This document shows, in pieces, positions 1 through 7,465 of a stretch of 64,000 bases of DNA (position 1 is the stretch's first letter; each line of letters starts with the position of its first letter). The position numbers and the translations under genes were made by a program. The notes under the pieces are model-generated. The model was not told the DNA's origin, did no database searches, and worked only from the letters and a program-made list of their open reading frames with translations. The DNA is from Methanococcoides methylutens MM1 (GTDB lineage Archaea > Halobacteriota > Methanosarcinia > Methanosarcinales > Methanosarcinaceae), in NCBI RefSeq assembly GCF_000970325.1, contig NZ_CP009518.1:868001-932000 (forward strand). The letters are read 5' to 3'.

Positions 1-1
1 A

Positions 2-739
2 AAAGTTCTGATCGGTGCCGATGGTCCGAATTCCATTGTTGGAAAAGCAAAAGGACTCGTCCGAGATCCCGATCCCATGGGTACAGGAACTGCATTTGAG
101 TATGAGATTAGCGGTGTGGACGTTGACAGGGATGCCGTTGAGATGTTTTTCGGAAAGGATTATGTTCCCGGTGGTTATGCCTGGGTCATCTCCCAGGGAG
201 GCGATACAGCCAATATCGGTGTCGGCATCAGGGAGATCCTTTTCAGGAATGGGATGTCTGCCAGGGACTACCTTGAGAAGTTTATGTACGAGCACCCGAT
301 AGCCAGTAAGAAGCTTGAAGGAGGTTCTATCGTTTCAGTGGTTTCCGGCCTTGTGCCTGTTGGCGGTGCTCCGAAAGTTACTGCTACAAAGGATACGCTT
401 GTTGCCGGTGATGCTGCAGGTCATATCATAGCTACCAATGGTGGGGGTATATCCACCGCAATGGTAGGTGGGAAGATTGCCGGTCAGACAGCTGTTGATT
501 TCCTCGAAGGAAAATGCAAATTGGAAGACTATGATGAGCGCTGGAGAAAGGAGATGGGTCTTGAGATCAAGACGGCGGTCTATGTGAGAAAGCTGATGGA
601 TAACCTCATGCGCTCCGATTCCATGATGTCGGCAGCCATCAAGATGATCGATCCTGAGCATATGAAAGCACTTCAGTGCGGACAGCTTCCAGATGCGGTG
701 AGGAAAGGCCTGCTTAAGATGAACTTCGGGATACGATGA
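2..739 (+). CDS. Geranylgeranyl reductase family flavoprotein, 5'-truncated by the window edge
   Basis: This is the C-terminal part of a digeranylgeranylglycerophospholipid reductase-like protein, the FAD enzyme that saturates the isoprenoid chains of archaeal membrane lipids. The reading frame is open from base 2, so the start lies upstream of the window. Visible motifs are the GADGPNS stretch typical of the flavin monooxygenase/GGR fold at the very start, and GDAAGHIIATNGGGIS in the middle, the second FAD contact of this family. About 245 residues are present of roughly 400 usual in the family. The stop overlaps the next gene by four bases (ATGA), so the two are probably co-translated. The family call is secure. 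The exact substrate is inferred, because methanogens carry several GGR paralogues. Confidence 0.85.
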   Translation, partial: KVLIGADGPNSIVGKAKGLVRDPDPMGTGTAFEYEISGVDVDRDAVEMFFGKDYVPGGYAWVISQGGDTANIGVGIREILFRNGMSARDYLEKFMYEHPIASKKLEGGSIVSVVSGLVPVGGAPKVTATKDTLVAGDAAGHIIATNGGGISTAMVGGKIAGQTAVDFLEGKCKLEDYDERWRKEMGLEIKTAVYVRKLMDNLMRSDSMMSAAIKMIDPEHMKALQCGQLPDAVRKGLLKMNFGIR

Positions 740-1107
740 GCCTTCTATTTGTTTATGGAACTTTGAAGAAAGGTTGTTCCAATCATCACCTGCTCGAAAA
801 TTCTGTTCTTGTTTCTGAGACTTTTACAGAGGATCGGTTCAGGATGCTGAACCTTGGGCCTTTTCCAGGTGTCGTAAAAGGTGAACCTGTATCAAGGATA
901 TCAGGCGAAGTTTATGATGTGGACAATGAAACACTGGATGTTCTGGACGAGTTTGAAGGGAAATGGTTCTACAGGGAAGATGTATTACTGGGCAATGGCT
1001 CTAAGGCTGCGATGTATTTCCTTTCTTCGGAAGTTCCCTGTGAAAGGTATTCTGTAATCGGATCGGGAAACTGGATGGATCATCCTGTAAGCGAAGATAA
1101 ATATTAA
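736..1107 (+). CDS. Gamma-glutamylcyclotransferase-like (GGCT/YtfP fold) protein
   Basis: A 123-residue protein beginning LLFVYGTLKKG, the YGTL signature of the GGCT/AIG2/YtfP fold. The family signature continues with a glycine/proline-rich segment (FPGVV), then GEVYDVD and LDEFEGKWFYRED. The conserved glutamate in the DEFEG segment corresponds to the proposed catalytic acid. Members act as gamma-glutamylamine cyclotransferases in eukaryotes, and most archaeal members have no tested substrate. The start codon overlaps the stop of the lipid reductase gene (ATGA), which suggests a two-gene operon, but no functional link is evident. Confidence 0.8.
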   Translation: MSLLFVYGTLKKGCSNHHLLENSVLVSETFTEDRFRMLNLGPFPGVVKGEPVSRISGEVYDVDNETLDVLDEFEGKWFYREDVLLGNGSKAAMYFLSSEVPCERYSVIGSGNWMDHPVSEDKY

Positions 1108-1159
1108 ATGAATATAATGTGTGGATGTTCATATTTTTCTAATAGAAAAGAGGCGACAA

Positions 1160-1780
1160 ATGACAGAAGACAAATTTGACGGTGAACTCGTGGATGTTGG
1201 CACTTTATGCTATGAAGGACACGATAACCTATACCTTAACATAACCAACAGGTGCAGTGCAAGTTGCGTTTTCTGCATACGTGATGTCTCAGACGGCGTT
1301 TACGGTTACGACCTGCGTCTCAAAAAGGAACCTTCTCTTGAAGATATGCTGGAAAAGCTAAGTACTCTGGATCTGGAAAAGTACAGGGAGGTAGTTTTCA
1401 CAGGTTTTGGGGAGGCAACACTTCGTTTTGATGTTCTTCTTAAGATCACTCACTGGCTCAAGGAAAGGGGTGTCAGGACAAGACTTGATACGAACGGACA
1501 TGCGCAGTTACTTTATCCTGAAAGGGATGTTGTGGCAGAACTGAAAGAAGCCGGTCTTGATGAAGTGTCCGTGAGCCTGAATGCTGAATCCGAAGAAAAG
1601 TATAATGAAATATGCAGGCCTGCTTTTGAGGGTTCATATGATGCAATGCTTGATTTCACAAGAAACGCTATTGAAGCAGGAATCCAGACGCGTATGACCG
1701 TTGTAGGCTTCAATGATATTGATATTAAAAAATGTGAAGAGATTGCAAGAAAGATTGGCGCTGATTTTCACGTAAGGTGA
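1160..1780 (+). CDS. TatD-associated radical SAM protein
   Basis: A radical SAM enzyme with the CxxxCxxC cluster motif written as CSASCVFC near residue 30. Further on are the glycine-rich TGFGEATL segment that contacts SAM and a TIM-barrel half typical of small members. The length (206 residues) and the N-terminal layout match the family usually found beside TatD nucleases. No tatD gene is in the window. An in-frame GTG at 1121 would add 13 residues, but the ATG at 1160 is preceded at a good distance by AGAGGCG, so it is preferred. The gene is followed by a hairpin and then the convergent engB. The reaction is unknown. Confidence 0.75.
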   Translation: MTEDKFDGELVDVGTLCYEGHDNLYLNITNRCSASCVFCIRDVSDGVYGYDLRLKKEPSLEDMLEKLSTLDLEKYREVVFTGFGEATLRFDVLLKITHWLKERGVRTRLDTNGHAQLLYPERDVVAELKEAGLDEVSVSLNAESEEKYNEICRPAFEGSYDAMLDFTRNAIEAGIQTRMTVVGFNDIDIKKCEEIARKIGADFHVR

Positions 1781-1782
1781 AA

Positions 1783-1822
1783 GAATGGATCGATGGATGA
1801 ACAATTATTCATCGTTCATTCC
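1783..1822. terminator. Hairpin between convergent genes
   Basis: Inverted repeat with arms GATGAA (1796-1801) and TTCATC (1808-1813), extended by GAATG (1783-1787) and CATTC (1817-1821). It follows directly on the stop of the radical SAM gene and lies between it and the convergent engB, with a TTTATTAATT stretch after it. The placement suggests a transcript end, but no termination function is proven. Confidence 0.45.
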
Positions 1823-1930
1823 ATAGATTTATTAATTGGCCAATTGATCTTCTTAATTCAATCTATGCTGACTTTTGCATCCAATCACTTTTTTGATCCC
1901 GAAGTTTTCCGGATTTAGCTTCCATTTCTT

Positions 1931-2554
1931 TCAAATATACTTAAAGAGATCATCCCTTTTAGCATCATGAAGACGCTTTCTTATTAACCCCTTGAGTGAT
2001 TTTATATCTCCCTTTTTTGCACTGGTGGGTGCGACTATGTAATTCCACTGGTTCCATGGGGGTGTCAATCCAAGTTTTTCAACGATAGCATCGAGCCTTT
2101 CTTCATGCTCGGAATCTTTTATCCTGTCCATTTTATTTATGGCAATGATGGTGTCAAATCCAAGCTCATTGAAAAAATCGAACATCTCTATGTCAATAGG
2201 GATCTCATTGCGGCTCTCCCAGCGTTCGACCACATCAACGAATGATACAGCATCAGTTACAAGGACCGCGATCTTGATCCGGTCTGAGTTATTCTCTATA
2301 TAGCGCACGATCTGGTCTTTAACAATATCCTGCTTGCGGTCCTTCACACCGCTCATGAAACCGAATCCTGGCAGATCGGTTACCAGCAGGTCTGATCGCA
2401 GGGTGTGTGCAGGCTTTAAGGTAACTCCGGGTCTTTTTCCTACCTTTACTTTCTTGCCGGTAAGTTCTCTTATGATGGATGATTTTCCAACATTTGATCG
2501 CCCTGAAAGAATTATCTCGAACTTGGCTTTTTCAAAGCTCTGGTCTTTTTTCAT
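1931..2554 (-). CDS. engB: GTP-binding protein EngB
   Basis: A 207-residue small GTPase of the EngB/YsxC family, which in bacteria assists assembly of the large ribosomal subunit. The G1 loop GRSNVGKSS is at about residues 17-25, the G3 motif DLPGFG at about 59-64 and the G4 motif NKMD near 140. Between G1 and G3 is the PGVTLKP segment that replaces the switch-I region. The length is normal. The gene is convergent with the radical SAM gene and reads away from the S-layer-like genes, with a short gap. Confidence 0.9.
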   Translation of the reverse strand: MKKDQSFEKAKFEIILSGRSNVGKSSIIRELTGKKVKVGKRPGVTLKPAHTLRSDLLVTDLPGFGFMSGVKDRKQDIVKDQIVRYIENNSDRIKIAVLVTDAVSFVDVVERWESRNEIPIDIEMFDFFNELGFDTIIAINKMDRIKDSEHEERLDAIVEKLGLTPPWNQWNYIVAPTSAKKGDIKSLKGLIRKRLHDAKRDDLFKYI

Positions 2555-2621
2555 ATTTCATTCCCGTAGTCCAAACCATTGAAATAGCTAAATAGATTTC
2601 GTTCTGATTGCTCAAAAAAGA

Positions 2622-3866
2622 TTATTTGTATTCAAGTGCTTCATTGATAACCTTCATGGTATTATCGATTATATCTTTGACTGACCTTATTGGTCCGAAT
2701 TTCGGATATTCAATCTCTTCTTCGGAAATGGACGGATCTTCGGTTTCCTGAACTTGTTCATTCATATTTACGTCAGATTCCGGGACCTCTTCTTCCATTT
2801 CTTCAAGTATATAGAACTTTTTCGTTGTGAATGTATCAGAATATCCTTTTGAATCTGAGAAGTAGATCTCTGCTGAAGGCACTATTGTATTTGCTCTGAG
2901 ATTTTCGCTAGCTACTGAGTATTCCAGCTTTTTTACCTTGTTCGGGAAAATGACCAATTCTGTTGATGTTTTTCCCTCTTTCAGGATCCAGTTCTCCAAC
3001 ATTTCATCCTTAACTTCCACATATGCAGCACGGTTTCCTTTATTTTCCAGCTTTATACTGATGTCAAGATTGTCTGGATTATTTTCATCAATTGTAGCCG
3101 TCTTTTCGGCAGTGATGTACGGGCCGTATACTACCAGTTTTGTTGAATTAGTTTGTTGTTGGTACTTTACTCCCCTATACACGAGTTCGATCTCTGTGGG
3201 TGGGATGGTATAATTTCCCGGTCTCAGGGCTTTGACGGAGTACTGGATTGTATTCTTTGAATATGGGCTGATATCTATGATCTGGTCTACTTCTATATCG
3301 GGATCAGTCAGAACGTTTTCAGGTAAATTTTCGTTTATTGTGACATTCGGGAACTCAAGGTTTCGGAGATTCTCGATCTGCACAGCGATGAACACCCTTT
3401 CATCGATGTATGTTTCTTTGTATATCGTCTTTGAAACGGAGATAGTGTTATTGATCCAGCTACCGGTTTCTTCTTCTGTAATGTTCAGGGTAGATACTCC
3501 TATCTTTGTATATGGTGCAGGAATATCGTTACCTGTCACGACCTCAAAAGCAGTTATGTTCAGCCTTTCGCCGAAGATACCACTATCAGGTATCTGGGAG
3601 TTATTTACCGCAAGAAGTGCACTCCATTCATCTGATTCATCTGAGATGATGGTAAGCATTACGTAGTCAGTCTCAACATCAAATGGTCTTGCCTTTGAGA
3701 AATCGTTTGCCTTGATCAGGAAGCCATCCACTTCTATATTATCTCCCCAGTAAAGGGTATAGTTGACCGATTTGTTCCAGTTCGGATCCTCCTCGGAGGT
3801 GGCAATAGCAGTATTTGCACATATTGCTATGGCAAATAATACAATCAGGCAAACGTGTATTCTCAT
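2622..3866 (-). CDS. Secreted S-layer-like protein, no membrane anchor
   Basis: A secreted protein of about 414 residues starting with a signal peptide (hydrophobic residues 4-22). The mature part opens with LYWGDNIEVDGFLIKANDF, matching the ATLHWGDTV...YVIKAEDF opening of the upstream protein, so the two are paralogues. Repeated beta-sandwich segments of the COG1361/DUF11 type follow (for example VKALRPGNYTIPPTEIEL). N-glycosylation sequons are frequent. Unlike its neighbour it has no C-terminal PGF motif or hydrophobic tail, so it is probably released or held by partners. The ATG at 3866 lies 7 bases behind AGGT and is preferred over the ATG at 3872. It is co-directional with and about 13 bases behind the upstream gene. 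Confidence 0.65.
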   Translation of the reverse strand: MRIHVCLIVLFAIAICANTAIATSEEDPNWNKSVNYTLYWGDNIEVDGFLIKANDFSKARPFDVETDYVMLTIISDESDEWSALLAVNNSQIPDSGIFGERLNITAFEVVTGNDIPAPYTKIGVSTLNITEEETGSWINNTISVSKTIYKETYIDERVFIAVQIENLRNLEFPNVTINENLPENVLTDPDIEVDQIIDISPYSKNTIQYSVKALRPGNYTIPPTEIELVYRGVKYQQQTNSTKLVVYGPYITAEKTATIDENNPDNLDISIKLENKGNRAAYVEVKDEMLENWILKEGKTSTELVIFPNKVKKLEYSVASENLRANTIVPSAEIYFSDSKGYSDTFTTKKFYILEEMEEEVPESDVNMNEQVQETEDPSISEEEIEYPKFGPIRSVKDIIDNTMKVINEALEYK

Positions 3867-3879
3867 TTGCATGACCTGT

Positions 3880-5499
3880 TTATCTTCTCCTTCTTATTGC
3901 TATGTAAACACCAGCAAGTGCTGCAATTGCAAAGATCGACTCAAAACCTGGTTCAACAACCTCTTCATTGGATTCTGTTCCTGGCTGAGCTGTGCTGTCA
4001 CTGGATGGGTTGCTTGTACTTGATGAAGATTCGCTTTGCTCAGGCTCCGGGATCTTGACAGTTATCTCTGGCATATTGGAGATCTTCTCACCTTTGTAGC
4101 TTTCCATATCAATGAATGTTGCAGTTGCTGCTGGGAGTTTGAACGTTCCTTCGTCGTTCATTTTCAATATGTATGTATAGCTAGCGGATTGATCTTTACC
4201 AAGTACCTTGTCAACAGATGTGTCTCCACTTACAAAGGTAGTACCCTCGGGGAAGTCTGTAGACGATACTCTTGTGCTTGCATCCCTGTTACCTTCGTTC
4301 TTTGCGGTCACTGTGATCTTTACTTCTGTTCCAGGTTGTACGTTTGTTTTGTCCACTTTCTGTTTCAGGACTATATATGGGCCATTGATTTCAATCTTTG
4401 TATCGTCGTCTGATTCGTATGTGTAGGTTTCACCTTCTGGAGCTTTGAAAGTTGCAACCGCTATAGGAGATGTATATTTTCCTGGTTTAATAGGTTTCAG
4501 TGCATAGGAAAATATTTCGATGGTCTCTTCGGGTGCGATTGATATTGTTTTTTCAAGTGTTACACTGTCTTTTAGTTCCATGCTGGAAATCACAGTATCC
4601 TTTATTGTAACTGAATTCATTGTGTAGAGGCCATGATTGCGAACGACTACTGAAACATATGCAGTTTCGTCCATGTAGAGTTCTTCTAAAATGGTCTTTG
4701 TAACTATAAGTTCTGATTTTGGAAATATGGTTAGTTCCTTTTCCTCAGTGTCTTCATGAATGTCGCCGTTAATGTCTTTGGACCGTACGGTTACTTTAAG
4801 ATCAAGATCTGTTTCTTCCCATAAATGGGGTACTTCAAAGCTCACTTCTATTGGCTCAGCAACCTCGTCTTTATCTAATGAGAGCATTGTGTTCTTAAGG
4901 TCCCCCTCAGCCAGTTCCATTCCGGAAGGTTCGATTATCACTTCAACATCTTCCGCTTCTGCATCCCCGTCATTCTTGACAGTTATTGTAGTAATAATTT
5001 CATTTGGATATGTTCCTGATCTTGGATCATATTCGTTGTCTTTTTCTGTATTTGGATCCTTTTCTGTTTTTATATCAATGTCAAATTCAGGCACTCCCCT
5101 TCTTCTTATATCGATCTTCGCTGTAGGGTCTTCCATGTTACCTGTCCATCCATCGATATTTAATTTGATATCTGTTGCGGATATTTTTATATCCTGGCCA
5201 CCTTCTTCGTCACGATATTCAAAACTTTGTCCATTTCTGATAAATCCTACCTCTTTTATTTCATCGTCTTTTGAAATGGATAGAGATACAAAACCGTCTT
5301 TTGTAAAGTCCTCAGCCTTGATTACATACGTATCGTAGGAATCATCATTTTTTTCTCCGCTTTTCACAGTGTCTCCCCAGTGGAGTGTTGCTGTTTTTTT
5401 AGATTCGCTCCATTCGATATCATCAAGTGTGTATGCAGATGCTGTAAATGAGAACACAAAAAATACCATCAGTAATATGATCAAAGTTTTCCTGAACAT
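3880..5499 (-). CDS. S-layer-like surface protein with PGF-CTERM anchor
   Basis: A 539-residue exported protein with an N-terminal signal peptide (residues 4-22). It has an N-terminal domain shared with the downstream paralogue, then several beta-sandwich repeats rich in acidic residues (segments such as TVKNDGDAEAEDVEV and VVRNHGLYTMNSVTI, of the NEW3/DUF11/COG1361 kind). A serine/proline/threonine-rich linker and the C-terminal tail EPGFESIFAIAALAGVYIA ending in RRRR complete it. That tail is the PGF-CTERM signal recognised by archaeosortase A and replaced by a lipid anchor. It heads a two-gene operon. The upstream 270 bases separate it from the divergent regulator gene. Confidence 0.75.
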   Translation of the reverse strand: MFRKTLIILLMVFFVFSFTASAYTLDDIEWSESKKTATLHWGDTVKSGEKNDDSYDTYVIKAEDFTKDGFVSLSISKDDEIKEVGFIRNGQSFEYRDEEGGQDIKISATDIKLNIDGWTGNMEDPTAKIDIRRRGVPEFDIDIKTEKDPNTEKDNEYDPRSGTYPNEIITTITVKNDGDAEAEDVEVIIEPSGMELAEGDLKNTMLSLDKDEVAEPIEVSFEVPHLWEETDLDLKVTVRSKDINGDIHEDTEEKELTIFPKSELIVTKTILEELYMDETAYVSVVVRNHGLYTMNSVTIKDTVISSMELKDSVTLEKTISIAPEETIEIFSYALKPIKPGKYTSPIAVATFKAPEGETYTYESDDDTKIEINGPYIVLKQKVDKTNVQPGTEVKITVTAKNEGNRDASTRVSSTDFPEGTTFVSGDTSVDKVLGKDQSASYTYILKMNDEGTFKLPAATATFIDMESYKGEKISNMPEITVKIPEPEQSESSSSTSNPSSDSTAQPGTESNEEVVEPGFESIFAIAALAGVYIAIRRRR

Positions 5500-5680
5500 G
5501 AGACCCCTCTTTAATATCTAACCATTATGATTATTGAATCCTAATTTTTATTTATCAATTGACAATATATAATATCATATTTTATTTAACTCTTATACCT
5601 GCGTTGTAGATACTAAGAATAGGTCTAACAACTACTAACTTCACATACATTTTTTATTTATATGAACTCTTCCTTAGAAT

Positions 5681-5694
5681 TTCACAATAGTGAA
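5681..5694. promoter_or_regulatory. Dyad operator TTCAC-N4-GTGAA upstream of the HTH regulator
   Basis: The sequence TTCACAATAGTGAA is an inverted repeat with 5-base arms. It lies just before and partly abutting an AT-rich TATA-like element (CTATATATG, 5698-5706) in front of the regulator gene at 5772. The identical 14 bases occur again at 6260-6273, in front of tRNA-Cys. This suggests autoregulation by the encoded HTH protein. The rest of the 5500-5771 gap is AT-rich and carries no gene I can support. Confidence 0.55.
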
Positions 5695-5771
5695 TACCTA
5701 TATATGTTACGAAGGCATATCCTATAAATGCCATACGAAATTGTATTGGCTACAATCCTGTTAGTGATATC

Positions 5772-6092
5772 ATGAATCTGGAAACTCCCTGTCAGGCAGT
5801 TGTGTGGGATATACTTCCTGCGATACGCGCGGCTCTTGCAATGGAACTTGTAAAGAACGGGATCTCGCAGAAAGAAGTTGCAAAGATGTTTGGCATGGCC
5901 CCATCTGCCGTATCCCAGTACCTGACGAAAAAACGAGGTTACCGCATAGAGTTCGATGACGATGTGAAGGAATCGATAGCAAATCTTGCTCTTGAGATAC
6001 AGGAAGGCAAGGTGGACAATGTGGCTGCAAAGATCTGTGAGATCTGCAGGTACTTAAGAAGAGGTGAGGGTGCCTGCCCTGCAGATGAGTGA
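5772..6092 (+). CDS. Small HTH transcriptional regulator with a cysteine cluster (COG2522-like)
   Basis: A 106-residue DNA-binding protein. Residues 25-55 form a helix-turn-helix of the Xre/COG2522 type (NGISQKEVAKMFGMAPSAVS, then QYLTKKRG). The C-terminus carries CEICRYLRRGEGAC, a CX2CX9C arrangement, and there is another cysteine at residue 7. These could bind a metal or an iron-sulfur cluster, which is inference. COG2522 domains also form the N-terminus of archaeal ThiR, but the ThiN effector domain is absent here. The gene stands alone, ahead of tRNA-Cys, thi4 and iscSU. A dyad found in its own promoter recurs in front of the tRNA, so it may control this neighbourhood. Confidence 0.75.
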   Translation: MNLETPCQAVVWDILPAIRAALAMELVKNGISQKEVAKMFGMAPSAVSQYLTKKRGYRIEFDDDVKESIANLALEIQEGKVDNVAAKICEICRYLRRGEGACPADE

Positions 6093-6228
6093 TCAACAAC
6101 AGTATCTTTGTTGTACTGACGAGTAATCTATTTATCTATTATTTCTTTTTCATGCTTGTCAACGTTTTTTGATAAGAACTACCTCGGTTTTTGTTGAACT
6201 TATTTTATTTTGCTCACAACATAATCTA

Positions 6229-6238
6229 TAAATAGTAT
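6229..6238 (+). promoter_or_regulatory. TATA box for tRNA-Cys
   Basis: The sequence TCTATAAATA lies about 50 bases before the tRNA. With initiation about 25 bases downstream, transcription would start near 6258-6262, inside the tandem dyad at 6247-6274. That is the classic placement for an archaeal repressor site. Confidence 0.5.
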
Positions 6239-6246
6239 TGCCACAA

Positions 6247-6274
6247 TTCACGATTGTGATTCACAATAGTGAAT
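6247..6274. promoter_or_regulatory. Tandem dyad operator upstream of tRNA-Cys
   Basis: Two adjacent inverted repeats. The first is TTCACGATTGTGAT (6247-6260), slightly imperfect. The second is TTCACAATAGTGAA (6260-6273), identical to the site before the HTH regulator. They sit between a TATA box and the tRNA, at the expected transcription start, so a bound protein would be expected to block initiation. Specific operators in front of tRNA genes are unusual. Confidence 0.55.
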
Positions 6275-6285
6275 CGACATCTATT

Positions 6286-6356
6286 GGCTGGACGGCAGAG
6301 TGGTTATGCGTCCGACTGCAGATCGGAGTATGTGAGTTTGATTCTCACTCCGGCCT
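6286..6356 (+). tRNA. tRNA-Cys (GCA), with C8 and U56
   Basis: The 71 bases fold as a full cloverleaf. Acceptor GGCTGGA pairs with TCCGGCC, the D arm is GCA/TGC, and the anticodon stem TCCGA/TCGGA holds the loop CTGCAGA with anticodon GCA. The T stem is GTGAG/CTCAC, and discriminator base U73 fits a cysteine tRNA. Two invariant positions differ. Base 8 is C instead of U, and the T loop reads TTTGATT, so base 56 is U instead of C. No CCA is encoded. It may be a specialised or edited tRNA-Cys isoacceptor, or a decaying copy. The intact stems and the operator in front argue for function. Confidence 0.85.
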
Positions 6357-6446
6357 TTGGAATCAGGTGTAGGGCTGAATTTCTTTCATTTTTCTGCGTT
6401 ACACCATACTATACTTTCCAATCATCTCTATAAAACAGGTGAAGAA

Positions 6447-7238
6447 ATGAATCAATTCGCACAAGCAACTGAAAAAGATATTACTCGTTCGATAGTTGAA
6501 GAATTCCTCGGGGATTTCCTTTCCCACATTGAAAGTGATGTTATCATCGTTGGCGGTGGTCCAAGCGGTCTTGTGGCAGCACGTGATCTCGCTTCCAGTG
6601 GTTTAAAGACCGTTGTACTTGAGAGCAACAATTACTTTGGTGGCGGTTTCTGGTTAGGTGGGTACTTAATGAACAAGGTCACAGTCAGGGCACCTGCCCA
6701 GAAAATATTCGACCAGCTAGGAGTTCCTTACAAGGAAGTTCCGGACATAAAGGAAGGTCTCTATGTTGCAGATGCTCCTTCTGCGTGTTCCAAGCTGATA
6801 TCCGCTGCCTGTGATGCAGGCGCTTTCATGCTTAACATGAACAAGTTCGATGATGTGGTTCTCAGGGACGGTCGTGTTTGCGGTGCTGTTACGAACTGGA
6901 CGCCAGTGTCAGCCCTTCCACGTGCTATTACCTGTGTTGATCCGGTGGCCATTGAGACAAAATGCGTAATCGATGCGACAGGCCATGATGCGGTTGTTGC
7001 TAATTCCCTGGCAGACCGTGGTCTGGTGGATCTCAAAGGCTTCCTGGGAATGGATGTTGATAATTCCGAAGATGCTGTGGTGAACAACACTTCAGAGCTC
7101 TTCCCGGGACTCGTAGTTACAGGAATGGCCGCAGCTACATGTTTTGGTCTTTCCAGAATGGGTCCTACATTTGGTGGAATGCTGGAATCCGGTGTAAAAG
7201 CTGCAAAGATAGCCGAAGAGATCGTAAGGTCTAGGTGA
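6447..7238 (+). CDS. thi4: Thi4-family thiazole synthase
   Basis: A 263-residue FAD/NAD-binding protein of the Thi4 family, which makes the adenylated thiazole precursor of thiamine from NAD and glycine. The dinucleotide loop VIIVGGGPSGL is at about residues 32-42. The family stretch GGGFWLGGYLMN follows, then DATGHDA and the C-terminal glycine-rich MGPTFGGMLESG. The sulfur-donor position, identified by the following DP (ITCVDP, Cys163), holds cysteine. The sulfide-using enzymes of class I methanogens have histidine there, while Haloferax and eukaryotes have cysteine. The ATG at 6447 is preceded by AGGTGA and is preferred over an in-frame codon right behind the tRNA. A hairpin follows the gene. 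Confidence 0.85.
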   Translation: MNQFAQATEKDITRSIVEEFLGDFLSHIESDVIIVGGGPSGLVAARDLASSGLKTVVLESNNYFGGGFWLGGYLMNKVTVRAPAQKIFDQLGVPYKEVPDIKEGLYVADAPSACSKLISAACDAGAFMLNMNKFDDVVLRDGRVCGAVTNWTPVSALPRAITCVDPVAIETKCVIDATGHDAVVANSLADRGLVDLKGFLGMDVDNSEDAVVNNTSELFPGLVVTGMAAATCFGLSRMGPTFGGMLESGVKAAKIAEEIVRSR

Positions 7239-7245
7239 TGTTCTT

Positions 7246-7273
7246 AGATGGACAGCATGTGCTGTTCCATCTT
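7246..7273 (+). terminator. Strong hairpin after thi4
   Basis: The arms AGATGGACAGCA and TGCTGTTCCATCT pair almost perfectly, with one bulged base and a two-base loop. The hairpin begins 7 bases after the thi4 stop and is followed by pyrimidine-rich sequence. It probably ends the thi4 transcript or stabilises its 3' end, and separates it from iscS. Confidence 0.55.
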
Positions 7274-7465
7274 CCTTCCTTTAATTTTTGACTGCATCTT
7301 TGTAGTCTCACTTAACAGTAAATGGTTAACGCTTTATACAGTTGCCAATATAATCTTTGTATATCATTTACTCTCTGCTATGGCTGTTTTATTTCAGCCA
7401 TCTTTTGTATTTCGGCAGAGTATGTCCGACATTAGAATTTATTTGATCAAAGAGGTGTTTGCCAG

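Noticed and set aside
4760-5338. 192-codon open frame on the plus strand
   Set aside because: It lies inside the S-layer-like gene on the other strand and shows serine-rich low-complexity translation typical of an antisense shadow.
6357-6446. Extended Thi4 start directly behind the tRNA
   Set aside because: The extra 30 residues are not like the family start. ATG 6447 has a clear AGGTGA ribosome site.
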